A DNA stretch of 64,000 nt, taken from an uncultured Christensenella sp. GTDB lineage: Bacteria > Bacillota > Clostridia > Christensenellales > Borkfalkiaceae. Position numbers and translations under genes: made by a program. The stretch is from NCBI GenBank assembly GCA_910578195.1, contig CAJTOY010000003.1, forward strand, positions 211,811 to 275,810. Reading direction: 5' to 3'. Within the stretch, counting starts at the first letter, position 1. Each line of letters starts with the position of its first letter. Shown here in pieces: positions 33,617-41,784 of this stretch. Under the pieces are notes generated by a model that saw only the letters and a list, made by a program, of their open reading frames with translations, ran no database searches and was not told where the DNA came from.

Positions 33617-34180
33617 ATGAAGAATATTTTTACCGAGGGTTGGGAACTCCGCTATGAAGCGGAGTTCATAGCCCACAACAAAGACAAAATACAGGCATAT
33701 ATTTGTTCTCCGCTGAGAGCAGCAACCAGTGCCGAAGTACAGCGCAATATGCGCACGGCAAGGGCATATATGGTTTATGCGTTTGAGGCAATGCATTTTA
33801 GTGCTGTTGCGCCGCACGCCTATCTTCCGGTTATTCTCGATGATGATAAACCGAGTGAAAGGGCATTAGCATTGCAAATCGGTCTTCAAATGCTTTTTTT
33901 CTGCAACATTGTGCTTGTATGTGGAAATCGACTGTCGGAAGGGATGAAAGGTGAAATCAAATATGCAGCAAGACTTAATAAGCAGATTTACACGTTCAAT
34001 ACCGAAATATATTCCGAAGTTCAGAAAATCGTCATCGAAGACGAAGAGAACTCGGAATTGGTAAGTTTGCATTTAGGATATTCGCCGCTTGGTTCATCCT
34101 GCCCTGTAACAAATTTTATGCAGACCAAACTCGATGTGACTGTTTTGGTAAAGGAGAGATCAAATGCTGTGTCAGTTTGA
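33617..34180 (+). CDS. DUF4406-family protein
   Basis: The 187-residue protein has the DUF4406 pattern: AYICSPLRAATSAEVQRNM, a following AR-x-Y, APHAYLPVILDDDKPSERAL, the ALQIGLQMLFFCNIVLVCG stretch and SEGMKGEIKYAARL. DUF4406 is related to nucleoside 2-deoxyribosyltransferases and occurs often in phages and mobile elements. Its role may concern nucleotide salvage or modification, which remains untested. AGGAG precedes the start, and recD2 begins 17 bases inside its end. Confidence 0.7.
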   Translation: MKNIFTEGWELRYEAEFIAHNKDKIQAYICSPLRAATSAEVQRNMRTARAYMVYAFEAMHFSAVAPHAYLPVILDDDKPSERALALQIGLQMLFFCNIVLVCGNRLSEGMKGEIKYAARLNKQIYTFNTEIYSEVQKIVIEDEENSELVSLHLGYSPLGSSCPVTNFMQTKLDVTVLVKERSNAVSV

Positions 34181-36341
34181 GAGATTATTGTATCCTAGAG
34201 ATTCATCGGCGGTAGCGCTTGATAGTTATATGATTGCGCTATACCGACCTTTGGAAAAAATCCTTGATAGTAACGGAATGAGAGTTATGCAGGTAAAGGC
34301 TGTTGGATACGGTCTTCCTACTGCGAACAGCTTACGTTATGACATTAAGGGGCACTGGAACAAAAGCGCCAAACACGGGGTTCAATTTGAGATGGAAACC
34401 TATGACGAAGTGATTGCTCCCGATAAAGAAGGGGTGATTGCTTATCTGTCCAGCGGGCAGATTAAAGGCATAGGTCCGAAATTGGCGGAAAGAATCTATG
34501 CGGCATTCGGTAACAATACGCTTGAGATATTGGATAAGGATCCTGATAAACTGCTTACCATTTCCGGTATCAGCAACGGGAAACTCAAAAAAATCTGCGA
34601 GTCGTATCTTGCGAATCGTGCCGCCCGTGACATTGTGGCATTCTTAGTTCCGCATGGCGTTACTGCGAATCGCGCAGTCAAATTGTTCCGTGAGTATGGT
34701 AGCAAAACAATGGAAATCGTCAGAGAACATCCTTACACTCTTTGCGAGATGGTTGGAGTTGGATTTACTACTGCTGATAAAATTGCAAAGAGTATGGGGT
34801 TCGGCGACCTTTCTACCGACCGTGTGGATGCAGGAATGCTCTATACGTTAACAGAAGCCGAAGGGCGTGGCAACCTTTGTATGGAAAAGCACGAGTTTGC
34901 AAAGGAATGCTTGAAATTATTACAAACGTCCGAGTTAACCGAAGAAATGATAGGCAACCGTGCTATGAGACTGATACAGGACAAGAAACTTGTGTGTTAC
35001 AACGGTATGGTTTACCGTACCCAGACCGCATTAGCAGAGTTCGTGTTGGCGAAACAAATAGTTCTAAGGTTGGCAACAAAGGTAAAACAGGATTATTCGG
35101 ATTTAGAAGTGGAGTTAGATAGAGTAGAAAGCAATCTCGGTCTAAAGCTCGCAACCGAACAACGCGAAGCGGTGAAAACTGCTTTGACAAATGGGCTTAC
35201 GGTTATCACTGGTGGTCCCGGAACTGGTAAAACGATGATACAACGTGCAATACTGGATATCTATTGTAGAAAAAATCCGGACAACGAAGTATGCTGCTGC
35301 GCTCCAACAGGGCGTGCGGCAAGACGTATGTCGCAGGCAACAAGATTCCCGGCGTCCACAATTCATAGGGCACTTGGACTAATGGCAGGCGATGACGGAG
35401 TATTCGGGGAACCTGATGAGATTGACGCGGATTTGCTGCTTGTAGACGAAGTATCAATGCTTGACGTGTATTTAGCTGGACATTTGCTCGGCGCAGTAAA
35501 AAACGGCGCGCAAGTCGTATTTATCGGCGACGCAGACCAACTTCCGTCCGTTGGACCAGGAGCGGTACTCAGTGAGATGATAACAAGCGGCTGTATTCCA
35601 GTCGTAAGGCTTGATAAGGTATTCCGCCAAAGCAGCGGAAGCCGTATCGCAACAAACGCTAAACTCATCCGACACGGTAATTTCGGTCTGGAATACGGAG
35701 ACGATTTTTCGTTTATCGATTCACCGGATATAACCGAGTCGGCTGAAAAAATCGTAGAACTTTTTTTACGGGAAATCGATAAATACGGCGTTGATAATGT
35801 TGCATTGTTGTCGCCGTTCCGTCAGAAAACTGAAACAGGAGTTAATGCTTTGAATGCATATCTGCAATCTAAAGTAAATCCGCCCTCGAGCAGTAAAGCG
35901 GAATTCGAATGCGGCAAGCGGCTGTTCAGAGTGGGTGATAAGGTTATGCAAACCAAGAACCACGAAGACGTGAGCAACGGCGATATCGGGTACGTTAAGG
36001 ACATTATTGGCAGCGGTAGCGATAAAGCGCTGTTTGTCGATTTTGGTGATGGACGCTTAAAAGAGTATGATTCCGCAGATTTGGAACGTCTCGATCTCGG
36101 TTATGCGTCTACCGTACACAAATCACAAGGTTCAGAGTACAAGTCGGTAATTATCAATCTGCAGTGTGCACATTCGATAATGCTGACGCGACCGCTAATT
36201 TATACGGCTATCACCCGTGGTAAGGAGCGTTTAACAATTGTCGGTGAACGCAAAGCGTTATGCACGGCAATCAGAAGAACGGATACGGAAAAGCGCGGAA
36301 CGTGCTTATCCGAACGACTAAAAGAAATCTTGAAAAAATAA
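34164..36341 (+). CDS. recD2: RecD2-type superfamily 1 helicase
   Basis: The 725-residue protein has the RecD2 order: an N-terminal OB-like region, helix-hairpin-helix repeats (GQIKGIGPKLAERIYAAFG, TISGISNGKLKKI, MVGVGFTTADKIAKSMG), then a helicase core. Motif I is G350-GPGTGKT, motif II is LLLVDEVSMLD and motif VI lies in YASTVHKSQGSEY. RecD2 unwinds DNA 5' to 3' and acts in repair and replication without RecBC. The length is normal. The start follows AAAGGAGA and lies 17 bases inside the DUF4406 gene. As an element copy it probably helps replicate or recombine the element. Confidence 0.85.
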   Translation: MLCQFERLLYPRDSSAVALDSYMIALYRPLEKILDSNGMRVMQVKAVGYGLPTANSLRYDIKGHWNKSAKHGVQFEMETYDEVIAPDKEGVIAYLSSGQIKGIGPKLAERIYAAFGNNTLEILDKDPDKLLTISGISNGKLKKICESYLANRAARDIVAFLVPHGVTANRAVKLFREYGSKTMEIVREHPYTLCEMVGVGFTTADKIAKSMGFGDLSTDRVDAGMLYTLTEAEGRGNLCMEKHEFAKECLKLLQTSELTEEMIGNRAMRLIQDKKLVCYNGMVYRTQTALAEFVLAKQIVLRLATKVKQDYSDLEVELDRVESNLGLKLATEQREAVKTALTNGLTVITGGPGTGKTMIQRAILDIYCRKNPDNEVCCCAPTGRAARRMSQATRFPASTIHRALGLMAGDDGVFGEPDEIDADLLLVDEVSMLDVYLAGHLLGAVKNGAQVVFIGDADQLPSVGPGAVLSEMITSGCIPVVRLDKVFRQSSGSRIATNAKLIRHGNFGLEYGDDFSFIDSPDITESAEKIVELFLREIDKYGVDNVALLSPFRQKTETGVNALNAYLQSKVNPPSSSKAEFECGKRLFRVGDKVMQTKNHEDVSNGDIGYVKDIIGSGSDKALFVDFGDGRLKEYDSADLERLDLGYASTVHKSQGSEYKSVIINLQCAHSIMLTRPLIYTAITRGKERLTIVGERKALCTAIRRTDTEKRGTCLSERLKEILKK

Positions 36342-36359
36342 AAAATAGGAGAAAAAATT

Positions 36360-36803
36360 ATGGCAAACATTTTAGCACAATATGTGGCAACACAGAACGA
36401 AATGCTTCTTCAGGTGGCAGGTAACGAATTACCGATGGAATCAGTAGTCGAGTATCAAGAACTTAATTACCGCATAGACGTATTGAATACGTGCAAGGCA
36501 TTGACAATTACGGCACCCGTTACAACGGACGCCCAAAAACTCGGTTATCATTACCAGCTTACGGACAAGGTTCTTGGAACTTTAACGACGGAGCACAAAT
36601 TCGGTCCCTCAGTAGATGAAGAAGGCAAGAAGAAACGTGAAGCTTCGCTCTCGGCGCTGGAACGTGTTATTCAGGACGGACGCAGAAGGTTCCAAAGTCT
36701 CAACATCACATCGAACGAGCAATACAAAAAACTTGTTATCAGCTTTATCGGTTCGGTTCTCAATGTCTGGATTCAGTACAGAAATACATACGTAAATATT
36801 TGA
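36360..36803 (+). CDS. Hypothetical protein of the recombination operon
   Basis: The 147-residue protein is helical and has no Cys cluster or membrane segment. Segments include MANILAQYVATQNEMLLQVA, then ESVVEYQELNYRIDVLNTCK and a basic KKKREASLSALERVIQDGRR. AGGAGA precedes the start. It lies between recD2 and a probable annealing protein, so it may assist the same process. No family recognised. Confidence 0.5.
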   Translation: MANILAQYVATQNEMLLQVAGNELPMESVVEYQELNYRIDVLNTCKALTITAPVTTDAQKLGYHYQLTDKVLGTLTTEHKFGPSVDEEGKKKREASLSALERVIQDGRRRFQSLNITSNEQYKKLVISFIGSVLNVWIQYRNTYVNI

Positions 36804-36825
36804 AAATATTAAAAGGAGAATTATC

Positions 36826-37572
36826 ATGAGTCAAAACAACTCGAATGACAAAACGGCAATGCTTGCCGAAATCGCAAAAATTAATGCAGTAGAAGGCTTC
36901 GAACCGTCTGTGTTTGCAGTGGATTATACGGATTTAACTACGGGCGAGGTGCGCAAGCGCCTTCCCGTAATGACGCAAATTGCGTGGTTTCGTATGAAGT
37001 ATCCTGAAGGGAAAATTGCAGTAAGCGCAGTTCCCAACGGAGATTGTTTTGTTGCAACAGCGAAAATCTATCCCAGCTATAAAGCCGGCGAAAATGAATT
37101 TTTAGCTGAAGCGACGGCGTCCCGCGCACCCGCAGCGGATAAGCCTTCGGTTTCCGCAAGAGAATGGGCACAGACAGCGGCAATCGGCGTAGCTTTGCGC
37201 AATGCAGGATTCGGTTTGCAGTTCAGTGTTGCGGGAGAGGATTTTTCCGAGCTCGCGCCCGATGAACTGGGTTTGTTGAAACCTGCTCCGACAGCAGACA
37301 CCACCTTCGTACCCGTCGCGGTCAAGGAAGAGGAAAAGACAACTGCTGTTGTAACCGAGATGCCTAAGCGCGAGCTTACGCTGGAAGAGCGCTATCAGGA
37401 AGCAATCGGTTTGGTTTGTCCGTTGACCAAGTTTGCAGGAAGAACTCTTGGCGACGTCGCAAACGTAGAGCCAGGCTTTATAAAGTGGTTGGCGGAAAAA
37501 TATACCGGCGACGAAAAGCTTAAAACTGCGGCAAAAGATATTTGTGAGTATGCAAAGCGCCAAGCAGCTTAA
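36826..37572 (+). CDS. Probable ssDNA-annealing or recombination protein
   Basis: The 248-residue protein has a conserved core of about 110 residues: KRLPVMTQIAWFRMKYPEGK, then IAVSAVPNGDCFVATAKIYP, then SAREWAQTAAIGVALRNAGFG. The Trp/Phe-Arg segment, a beta-hairpin and the helical AxTxAIGxALxxxGFG motif recall Rad52/Sak- and Erf-like single-strand annealing proteins. A low-complexity linker and a helical C-terminus follow. With the YqaJ nuclease it could form a RedB-Exo-like pair. I cannot confirm the fold from sequence by eye. AAAGGAGA precedes it. Confidence 0.5.
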   Translation: MSQNNSNDKTAMLAEIAKINAVEGFEPSVFAVDYTDLTTGEVRKRLPVMTQIAWFRMKYPEGKIAVSAVPNGDCFVATAKIYPSYKAGENEFLAEATASRAPAADKPSVSAREWAQTAAIGVALRNAGFGLQFSVAGEDFSELAPDELGLLKPAPTADTTFVPVAVKEEEKTTAVVTEMPKRELTLEERYQEAIGLVCPLTKFAGRTLGDVANVEPGFIKWLAEKYTGDEKLKTAAKDICEYAKRQAA

Positions 37573-37582
37573 TTAACAAACG

Positions 37583-37610
37583 AGGGGCTAGCTGAAAAGT
37601 CAGTTCCCCT
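37583..37610 (+). other. Intercistronic hairpin without U-tract
   Basis: AGGGG (37583-37587) plus AGCTGA (37590-37595) pair with TCAGTT and CCCCT (37600-37610), with a 2-base bulge and an AAAG loop. It is followed by AAAGGAG, the primase ribosome binding site, so folding might also affect translation. Confidence 0.45.
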
Positions 37611-37625
37611 AAAGGAGTCAGTATT

Positions 37626-38687
37626 ATGGAAATGTTTCACATTTCGGATATTATTTCAATTTTGGGTTTACCTCATCCGACGCTTGGGCAAACGTCTTAT
37701 TATATACCTTGTCCGTGCTGCGATAAGGAGCCACACAAAAAGCATCTGAATATCAATGTCAAAAAAGATGTGTTTCGCTGTCCGAGATGCGGCGTTTCCG
37801 GTGGTATATTCGATTTATATTCTCTCTTTACGGGTGTGCCTAGAGACAAGGTATTGATTGCGCTCACAGAGCGTCTCGGTACCCCTACGAGGGTGAATAG
37901 ACCAAAAGTCAAAATCGAAAAGCATGTGCCAAGCGTGGCAATTTGCGAATGCCCGATAACAGATGTTGAGAGCAGGCACGCAACCTATAGTGCATTGCTT
38001 GCCAAATTGTCGCTGGCAAAAGACCATAAGGAAAATCTTCTTAACAGGGGATTAACAGAATCGGATATCGAGCGCCTTGGCTATAAAACTACACCGATAG
38101 TCGGTATGGCAAGCCTTGCTAAGCAGTTGCAATCTGACGGATTATATCTTGCGGGTGTTCCCGGATTTTATAGAACCGAAAGTAGCGAATGGACGTTTGT
38201 AAAAGAGAAACGCGGGATACTTATTCCCGTGCGAGATACAAACGGCCTTATACAAGGGCTTCAGATAAGACGAGATAACGTGCAAAAGCGCAAGTTTCGT
38301 TGGATTTCGAGTACCGAGCAGAAAGACGGTTGCAAAGCCGAAGGTTGGACGCACATTGCAGGAAAGGTAACACCACAAATAATTTTAACGGAAGGACCTA
38401 TGAAAGCTGACATAATTCACGCTTTATCTGGGTTTACCGTTTTGGCGGTGCCGGGCGTGAATACTCTGACTCACCTTAAGCTGACGTTGGATAAGTTGCG
38501 CAGTCAAGGAGTAATTAATATAAAAACAGCGTTCGATATGGATTTTTCCACAAATATACATGTCCAGAATGGGTTTAACAACCTTTTAACTATATTGGAT
38601 GAAATGGGGTTCAAGTTCGGAACTTACATATGGGATCCGCGTTATAAGGGCTTGGATGACTATATCTGGGCGCAGAAAAATAAATAA
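37626..38687 (+). CDS. DNA primase-like protein (CHC2 zinc finger, DUF3854 toprim)
   Basis: The 353-residue protein has an N-terminal CHC2-type zinc finger with C-P-C-C and, after a beta strand, CPRCGVSGG (about residues 29-60). Residues about 180-350 match DUF3854: a GILIPVRDTNGLIQGLQIRR segment, the acidic toprim ILTEGPMKADI, VPGVNTL and a later DMDFSTN with KGLDDYIW. Such proteins prime DNA synthesis on plasmids and conjugative elements. It lacks a helicase domain, so an external helicase is needed. AAAGGAG precedes the start. Confidence 0.75.
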   Translation: MEMFHISDIISILGLPHPTLGQTSYYIPCPCCDKEPHKKHLNINVKKDVFRCPRCGVSGGIFDLYSLFTGVPRDKVLIALTERLGTPTRVNRPKVKIEKHVPSVAICECPITDVESRHATYSALLAKLSLAKDHKENLLNRGLTESDIERLGYKTTPIVGMASLAKQLQSDGLYLAGVPGFYRTESSEWTFVKEKRGILIPVRDTNGLIQGLQIRRDNVQKRKFRWISSTEQKDGCKAEGWTHIAGKVTPQIILTEGPMKADIIHALSGFTVLAVPGVNTLTHLKLTLDKLRSQGVINIKTAFDMDFSTNIHVQNGFNNLLTILDEMGFKFGTYIWDPRYKGLDDYIWAQKNK

Positions 38688-38693
38688 CAAGAC

Positions 38694-38721
38694 AGAGCGG
38701 AGTTCAATGAAACTCCGCTCT
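38694..38721 (+). other. Intercistronic hairpin without U-tract
   Basis: AGAGCGGAGTT (38694-38704) pairs perfectly over 11 bases with AACTCCGCTCT (38711-38721), with a CAATGA loop. An A-rich stretch follows, not a T run. The next gene begins 19 bases later. Confidence 0.6.
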
Positions 38722-38739
38722 AAAATTTAAGGAGCATTT

Positions 38740-39024
38740 ATGGATAAAATTAAAATACAAGTCATGTATAATGGCAATTTCTTTGAATTCAATGAAGGAC
38801 TGAAAGCTTATTTATTTCATCTTGGGATACGTAATGCCCACGACAAAAAACATGGCATTAAAGCTTTGCTGTATTACATCGATTTAGTCTGTAGTTGTAT
38901 TCATACTGATATCAATAGCACAATAATAGAAGATTTAGCAGAGTTTGTTTCAAGCCACTGGCGAACCGTCAGAAATATGGAACGATATGAATTACTAAAT
39001 TACTACTATGATCATAAAAATTAA
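38740..39024 (+). CDS. Small hypothetical protein
   Basis: The 94-residue protein is helical with a Tyr-rich C-terminus (ERYELLNYYYDHKN). Segments include NEGLKAYLFHLGIRNAHDKK and LLYYIDLVCSCIHTDINS. AAGGAG precedes the start, and the next gene follows after 12 bases. It has no membrane segment or known motif. Confidence 0.45.
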   Translation: MDKIKIQVMYNGNFFEFNEGLKAYLFHLGIRNAHDKKHGIKALLYYIDLVCSCIHTDINSTIIEDLAEFVSSHWRTVRNMERYELLNYYYDHKN

Positions 39025-39036
39025 AGGAGAATAATT

Positions 39037-39648
39037 ATGGATGATAATTTTAAAGGCTATACAGATGTTAACAAGGCATTGCAAATGATTATTGATTTAA
39101 CAGGCGATTTAGGCGGAGGGAATTCGCTTCCGGAAAAACTGCAACGTTTGTTAGATTTGCCTTGTGAATACTGTAATGACGGCGAGTTAATAAAAACACA
39201 ACAAGTCAAAATTGATAGGCTAACTGTTTTATTGAGTAATAGTCTTAAAATATACGAAGAGCAATCAGGTGAAAGTGTTATGAAAACTGATCTTGAAGAA
39301 GAAATCGGTATTACAAGAGAAGAGTATGACGAAGTTATGGGAATAAACCACGATAATACTGATTTGAATGTTAAGTACGATAGTGATAAGTTTATATATG
39401 CCGTTGCTGTAGAATGTGTAAAGGGAGGAAAAGAGTTTTACGACGAATACGAACCAGAATCTCAAAGATGGGAAGATATCGTAGCTAAATATGAGTCCGA
39501 AAAAAAAGTGCTTATTAAAGAGATATACGAAGAATATGGCACCGATGAATCTCAAGAATGGATGATTAACGGATATCAGCCTATTACACAATTTAAATTT
39601 GATAACGGAGATTGGTGCGAAATATATATTATGGCATCTGAAAAATAA
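39037..39648 (+). CDS. Hypothetical acidic protein
   Basis: The 203-residue protein is acidic and helical with a middle segment LTVLLSNSLKIYEEQSGESV and a later Tyr/Glu-rich part (KGGKEFYDEYEPESQRWEDI). One C-E-Y-C pair near residue 49 may be a remnant metal site. AAAGGAGA precedes the start. The gene at 39668 follows after 19 bases. No family recognised. Confidence 0.45.
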   Translation: MDDNFKGYTDVNKALQMIIDLTGDLGGGNSLPEKLQRLLDLPCEYCNDGELIKTQQVKIDRLTVLLSNSLKIYEEQSGESVMKTDLEEEIGITREEYDEVMGINHDNTDLNVKYDSDKFIYAVAVECVKGGKEFYDEYEPESQRWEDIVAKYESEKKVLIKEIYEEYGTDESQEWMINGYQPITQFKFDNGDWCEIYIMASEK

Positions 39649-39667
39649 ATATTATAGGAGAAACAAA

Positions 39668-40141
39668 ATGAAAGAATCAAAAGAATCGCGCTTTAAACGT
39701 TTAGTTGAAGCGCGTGTTAACAAAATTACAGCTATGCTCAGACTGCTCGGTAACTGTTCTTTTAAGGGCAATTACGAGTATACGGAAGAACAAATTAATA
39801 AAATCTTCGATAAATTGTACTCTGAATTGGATAAAGTTCATCAAAGGTTTATTGGCGCCGAATTCGGTAATGGGAAATTTAGTTTATCAAATGATAATAT
39901 TTGCAAAGAAAATCCTTCGCTTATAATGCCGTTGCCCGATGGTACATATTTACGGGCAGTTGCTGCGGAAGACGACACTATGCCGAATCTAAGTATTTAT
40001 CTCCAGACAGGCAATGGCGAAGAAAAATCAGTATGCTATGCGGAGTATAATTACGAAAGAGAAGCTGGCAAAGAACTTTGTATAGGTATTTGGAATTCAC
40101 AGGAAGAAGATCCATACTTATATTTACCATATAACAAATAA
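39668..40141 (+). CDS. Hypothetical protein
   Basis: ATG 39668 (157 aa) follows AGGAGA; an earlier in-frame start at 39599 lies inside the previous gene and is rejected. The N-terminal third is basic and helical (KESRFKRLVEARVNKITAML), then a beta-rich part (PDGTYLRAVAAEDDTMPNLS) with a Tyr-rich C-terminus. No recognised family. Confidence 0.45.
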   Translation: MKESKESRFKRLVEARVNKITAMLRLLGNCSFKGNYEYTEEQINKIFDKLYSELDKVHQRFIGAEFGNGKFSLSNDNICKENPSLIMPLPDGTYLRAVAAEDDTMPNLSIYLQTGNGEEKSVCYAEYNYEREAGKELCIGIWNSQEEDPYLYLPYNK

Positions 40142-40158
40142 AAAGTTTGGGGTGCTAT

Positions 40159-40566
40159 ATGACTGATAAAAAGATGAAAGAACGTAATGCTATGATTTTG
40201 GAAATTCAGTCTAGAAAAGTCGTGATTGAGAAAATTAAAAACGCTTATAAACGTTTGAAACGGCAAGCCGAAGCTAACTATGATAAACGAAAACTGAAAA
40301 TCCAATCGGCAAGCGAGTATAAGAGTGTAGACGAAGCTCACGACGCTTGGGGATATGACTGTATAACTGAGAAACAATATAATGAAATACGGAAAATATT
40401 TGAGCAAGGCGAAGAGTATCTGGAAAAACATGTATCTCCGCAAGAAGTTGCAACAAAAATTTTAGGCGAATTTATTGGACGACTTAGTTACGAGATAAGA
40501 AGTTTTGAGTTTGAGTTGCTTCCGCCGGAAGAACAAGAACGGATAAGAAAATTAAAAAAATCGTAA
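40159..40566 (+). CDS. Basic coiled-coil-like protein, last gene of the DNA-metabolism operon
   Basis: ATG 40159 (135 aa) has GGGG just upstream; a TTG at 40147 in frame is possible. The protein is Lys/Glu-rich and helical (RKVVIEKIKNAYKRLKRQAE, then ANYDKRKLKIQ) with a likely coiled coil over residues 10-50. A strong terminator follows, so it closes the operon begun at 31425. No known motif. Confidence 0.45.
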   Translation: MTDKKMKERNAMILEIQSRKVVIEKIKNAYKRLKRQAEANYDKRKLKIQSASEYKSVDEAHDAWGYDCITEKQYNEIRKIFEQGEEYLEKHVSPQEVATKILGEFIGRLSYEIRSFEFELLPPEEQERIRKLKKS

Positions 40567-40570
40567 ATAA

Positions 40571-40608
40571 AAAACGCTTGACAAGTTTTTCTTGTCAGGC
40601 GTTTTTTT
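40571..40608 (+). terminator. Rho-independent terminator
   Basis: AAAACGCTTGACAAG (40571-40585) pairs with CTTGTCAGGCGTTTT (40591-40605) with one G-U pair over a 5-base loop, then T to 40608. It ends the DNA-metabolism operon. Confidence 0.9.
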
Positions 40609-40728
40609 ATTTGCTTTTCATATACTATCTTTGCGAAATAATTTGTTTTTTGAGACAATAAGTTGGATATTTCAACGATGCGCAAATTATTTCTAAATTT
40701 TGGTGGTTTATAGCATATATAGTGCTAC

Positions 40729-40784
40729 TGTGTTTATACTTATAGTTTTGGCTCAAATTGATATAAAATATATGTGTTTATACT
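40729..40784 (+). repeat. Direct repeat upstream of the XRE gene (operator candidate)
   Basis: TGTGTTTATACT occurs at 40729-40740 and again at 40773-40784, 44 bases apart (about four helical turns). Both contain a TATACT that could serve as a -10. The second copy ends 10 bases before ATG 40795. Spacing and position fit cooperative binding by the regulator made just downstream. Confidence 0.4.
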
Positions 40785-40794
40785 AATAATACAT

Positions 40795-41118
40795 ATGGAA
40801 ACTAATAAAATGACAGTGCAGGAAAGAATTTTAGAACTGTTAAAATCTCATGGATGGTCAAAATACAGATTGGCAAAAAAGATTGGTATTTATCCAACTA
40901 CTGTATATGACTGGTTTAATGAGAAGAATGTTACACCTAATAGCGATTCAATTGATGGTGTCTGCACGGTGTTTGGCATAACTCGTGCTCAGTTTTATAG
41001 TAAAGTTGATGAGAATCAATTAAACGAAGATCAACTTGCTGTTTTAGAATTATATTCAAAAATCCCTGAAAATAAGAAACAAATCGTTTTAGATTTGATG
41101 TTTGTATTATCTGAATAA
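40795..41118 (+). CDS. XRE-family HTH regulator
   Basis: The 107-residue protein has an N-terminal helix-turn-helix (ERILELLKSHGWSKYRLAKK, then IGIYPTTVYDWFNEKNVTP), then GVCTVFGITRAQF, the standard end of an XRE domain. A short helical tail (LAVLELYSKIPENKKQIVLD) may dimerise. It probably represses itself and perhaps the sigma unit downstream. There is no clear ribosome binding site. ATG 40795 or ATG 40810 may be used. It opens the AT-rich surface cargo. Confidence 0.8.
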   Translation: METNKMTVQERILELLKSHGWSKYRLAKKIGIYPTTVYDWFNEKNVTPNSDSIDGVCTVFGITRAQFYSKVDENQLNEDQLAVLELYSKIPENKKQIVLDLMFVLSE

Positions 41119-41125
41119 AATCTAG

Positions 41126-41154
41126 TTTTGATTTTTATCAATTTATGATATAAT
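41126..41154 (+). promoter_or_regulatory. Promoter of the sigma factor gene
   Basis: TTTTGA (41126-41131), a 17-base spacer and a perfect TATAAT (41149-41154) with an extended TGA. It lies right after the XRE stop, so the sigma gene has a housekeeping-type promoter of its own. The leader to 41202 has no obvious Shine-Dalgarno. Confidence 0.65.
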
Positions 41155-41201
41155 TAGGGAAGGACAAATAACTTAATTACTTTAGATAAATCAACAATTT
41201 T

Positions 41202-41720
41202 ATGGACAAAAGAACATTCGAAGAGCTTATTAGCCGTATAGCCGATAATAATAAGGATGCGCTTGAAGAGTTTTACCAAGATTATGGTAGGCTCATTTTT
41301 GGTATAGCTTTTTCGGTATGTAAATGTAGTAGTGATGCAGACGAAGTTGTAGATGAGGTTTTAGTTAAAGTTTGGAATTCAGCAAGTCAGTTATACAATA
41401 TAGAAAAACCAAAATCTTGGTTACGTCGTGTTGCTCACAATTTTGCAATAAATAAAATTAAATCAAGAAAAGACATAGACGTAATACAAGATAAAGCTAT
41501 AGAAGAAAAAGGCTATGAAAAAGTAATTGATAATCTTGCATTTTTTGAAATAATTTCCGAACTTGATGAAACTGAACAGCAAATTTTATCTTTTAAATAT
41601 ATTGAAGATATGACTTTTGCTGATATTGCGGACACTATTGGAAAACCTGTAGATACAGTTGCTTATGAATATTACAGCGCATTGAAAAAATTAAAGGATC
41701 AATCAGATAAATTTTTATAA
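41202..41720 (+). CDS. ECF-type RNA polymerase sigma factor
   Basis: The 172-residue protein is a normal-size ECF sigma factor. Region 2 covers about residues 20-85 (YGRLIFGIAFSVCKCSSDAD, then EVVDEVLVKVWNS and PKSWLRRVAHNFAINKIKS). Region 4 covers about 120-170 (ELDETEQQILSFKYIEDMTF, then ADIADTIGKPVDTVAYEYY). It probably reads the two matching sites at 41722-41753 and 43770-43801. The first lies two bases after its own stop. A membrane anti-sigma-like protein is encoded two genes downstream. It may be held inactive at the membrane until a surface signal arrives. Confidence 0.85.
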   Translation: MDKRTFEELISRIADNNKDALEEFYQDYGRLIFGIAFSVCKCSSDADEVVDEVLVKVWNSASQLYNIEKPKSWLRRVAHNFAINKIKSRKDIDVIQDKAIEEKGYEKVIDNLAFFEIISELDETEQQILSFKYIEDMTFADIADTIGKPVDTVAYEYYSALKKLKDQSDKFL

Positions 41721-41721
41721 A

Positions 41722-41753
41722 ATTCAAAAAATATCACTTCTTTTAATTGTCTT
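41722..41753 (+). promoter_or_regulatory. Candidate ECF promoter, copy 1
   Basis: ATTCAAAAAA (41722-41731), 15 bases, then TTGTCTT (41747-41753), followed by an ATA-rich start region. The same two blocks with identical spacing lie at 43770-43801. It is the only promoter-like sequence before the secreted protein at 41785. Confidence 0.6.
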
Positions 41754-41784
41754 ATAAATAGAAGAACATTTATAGGAGCAATTT

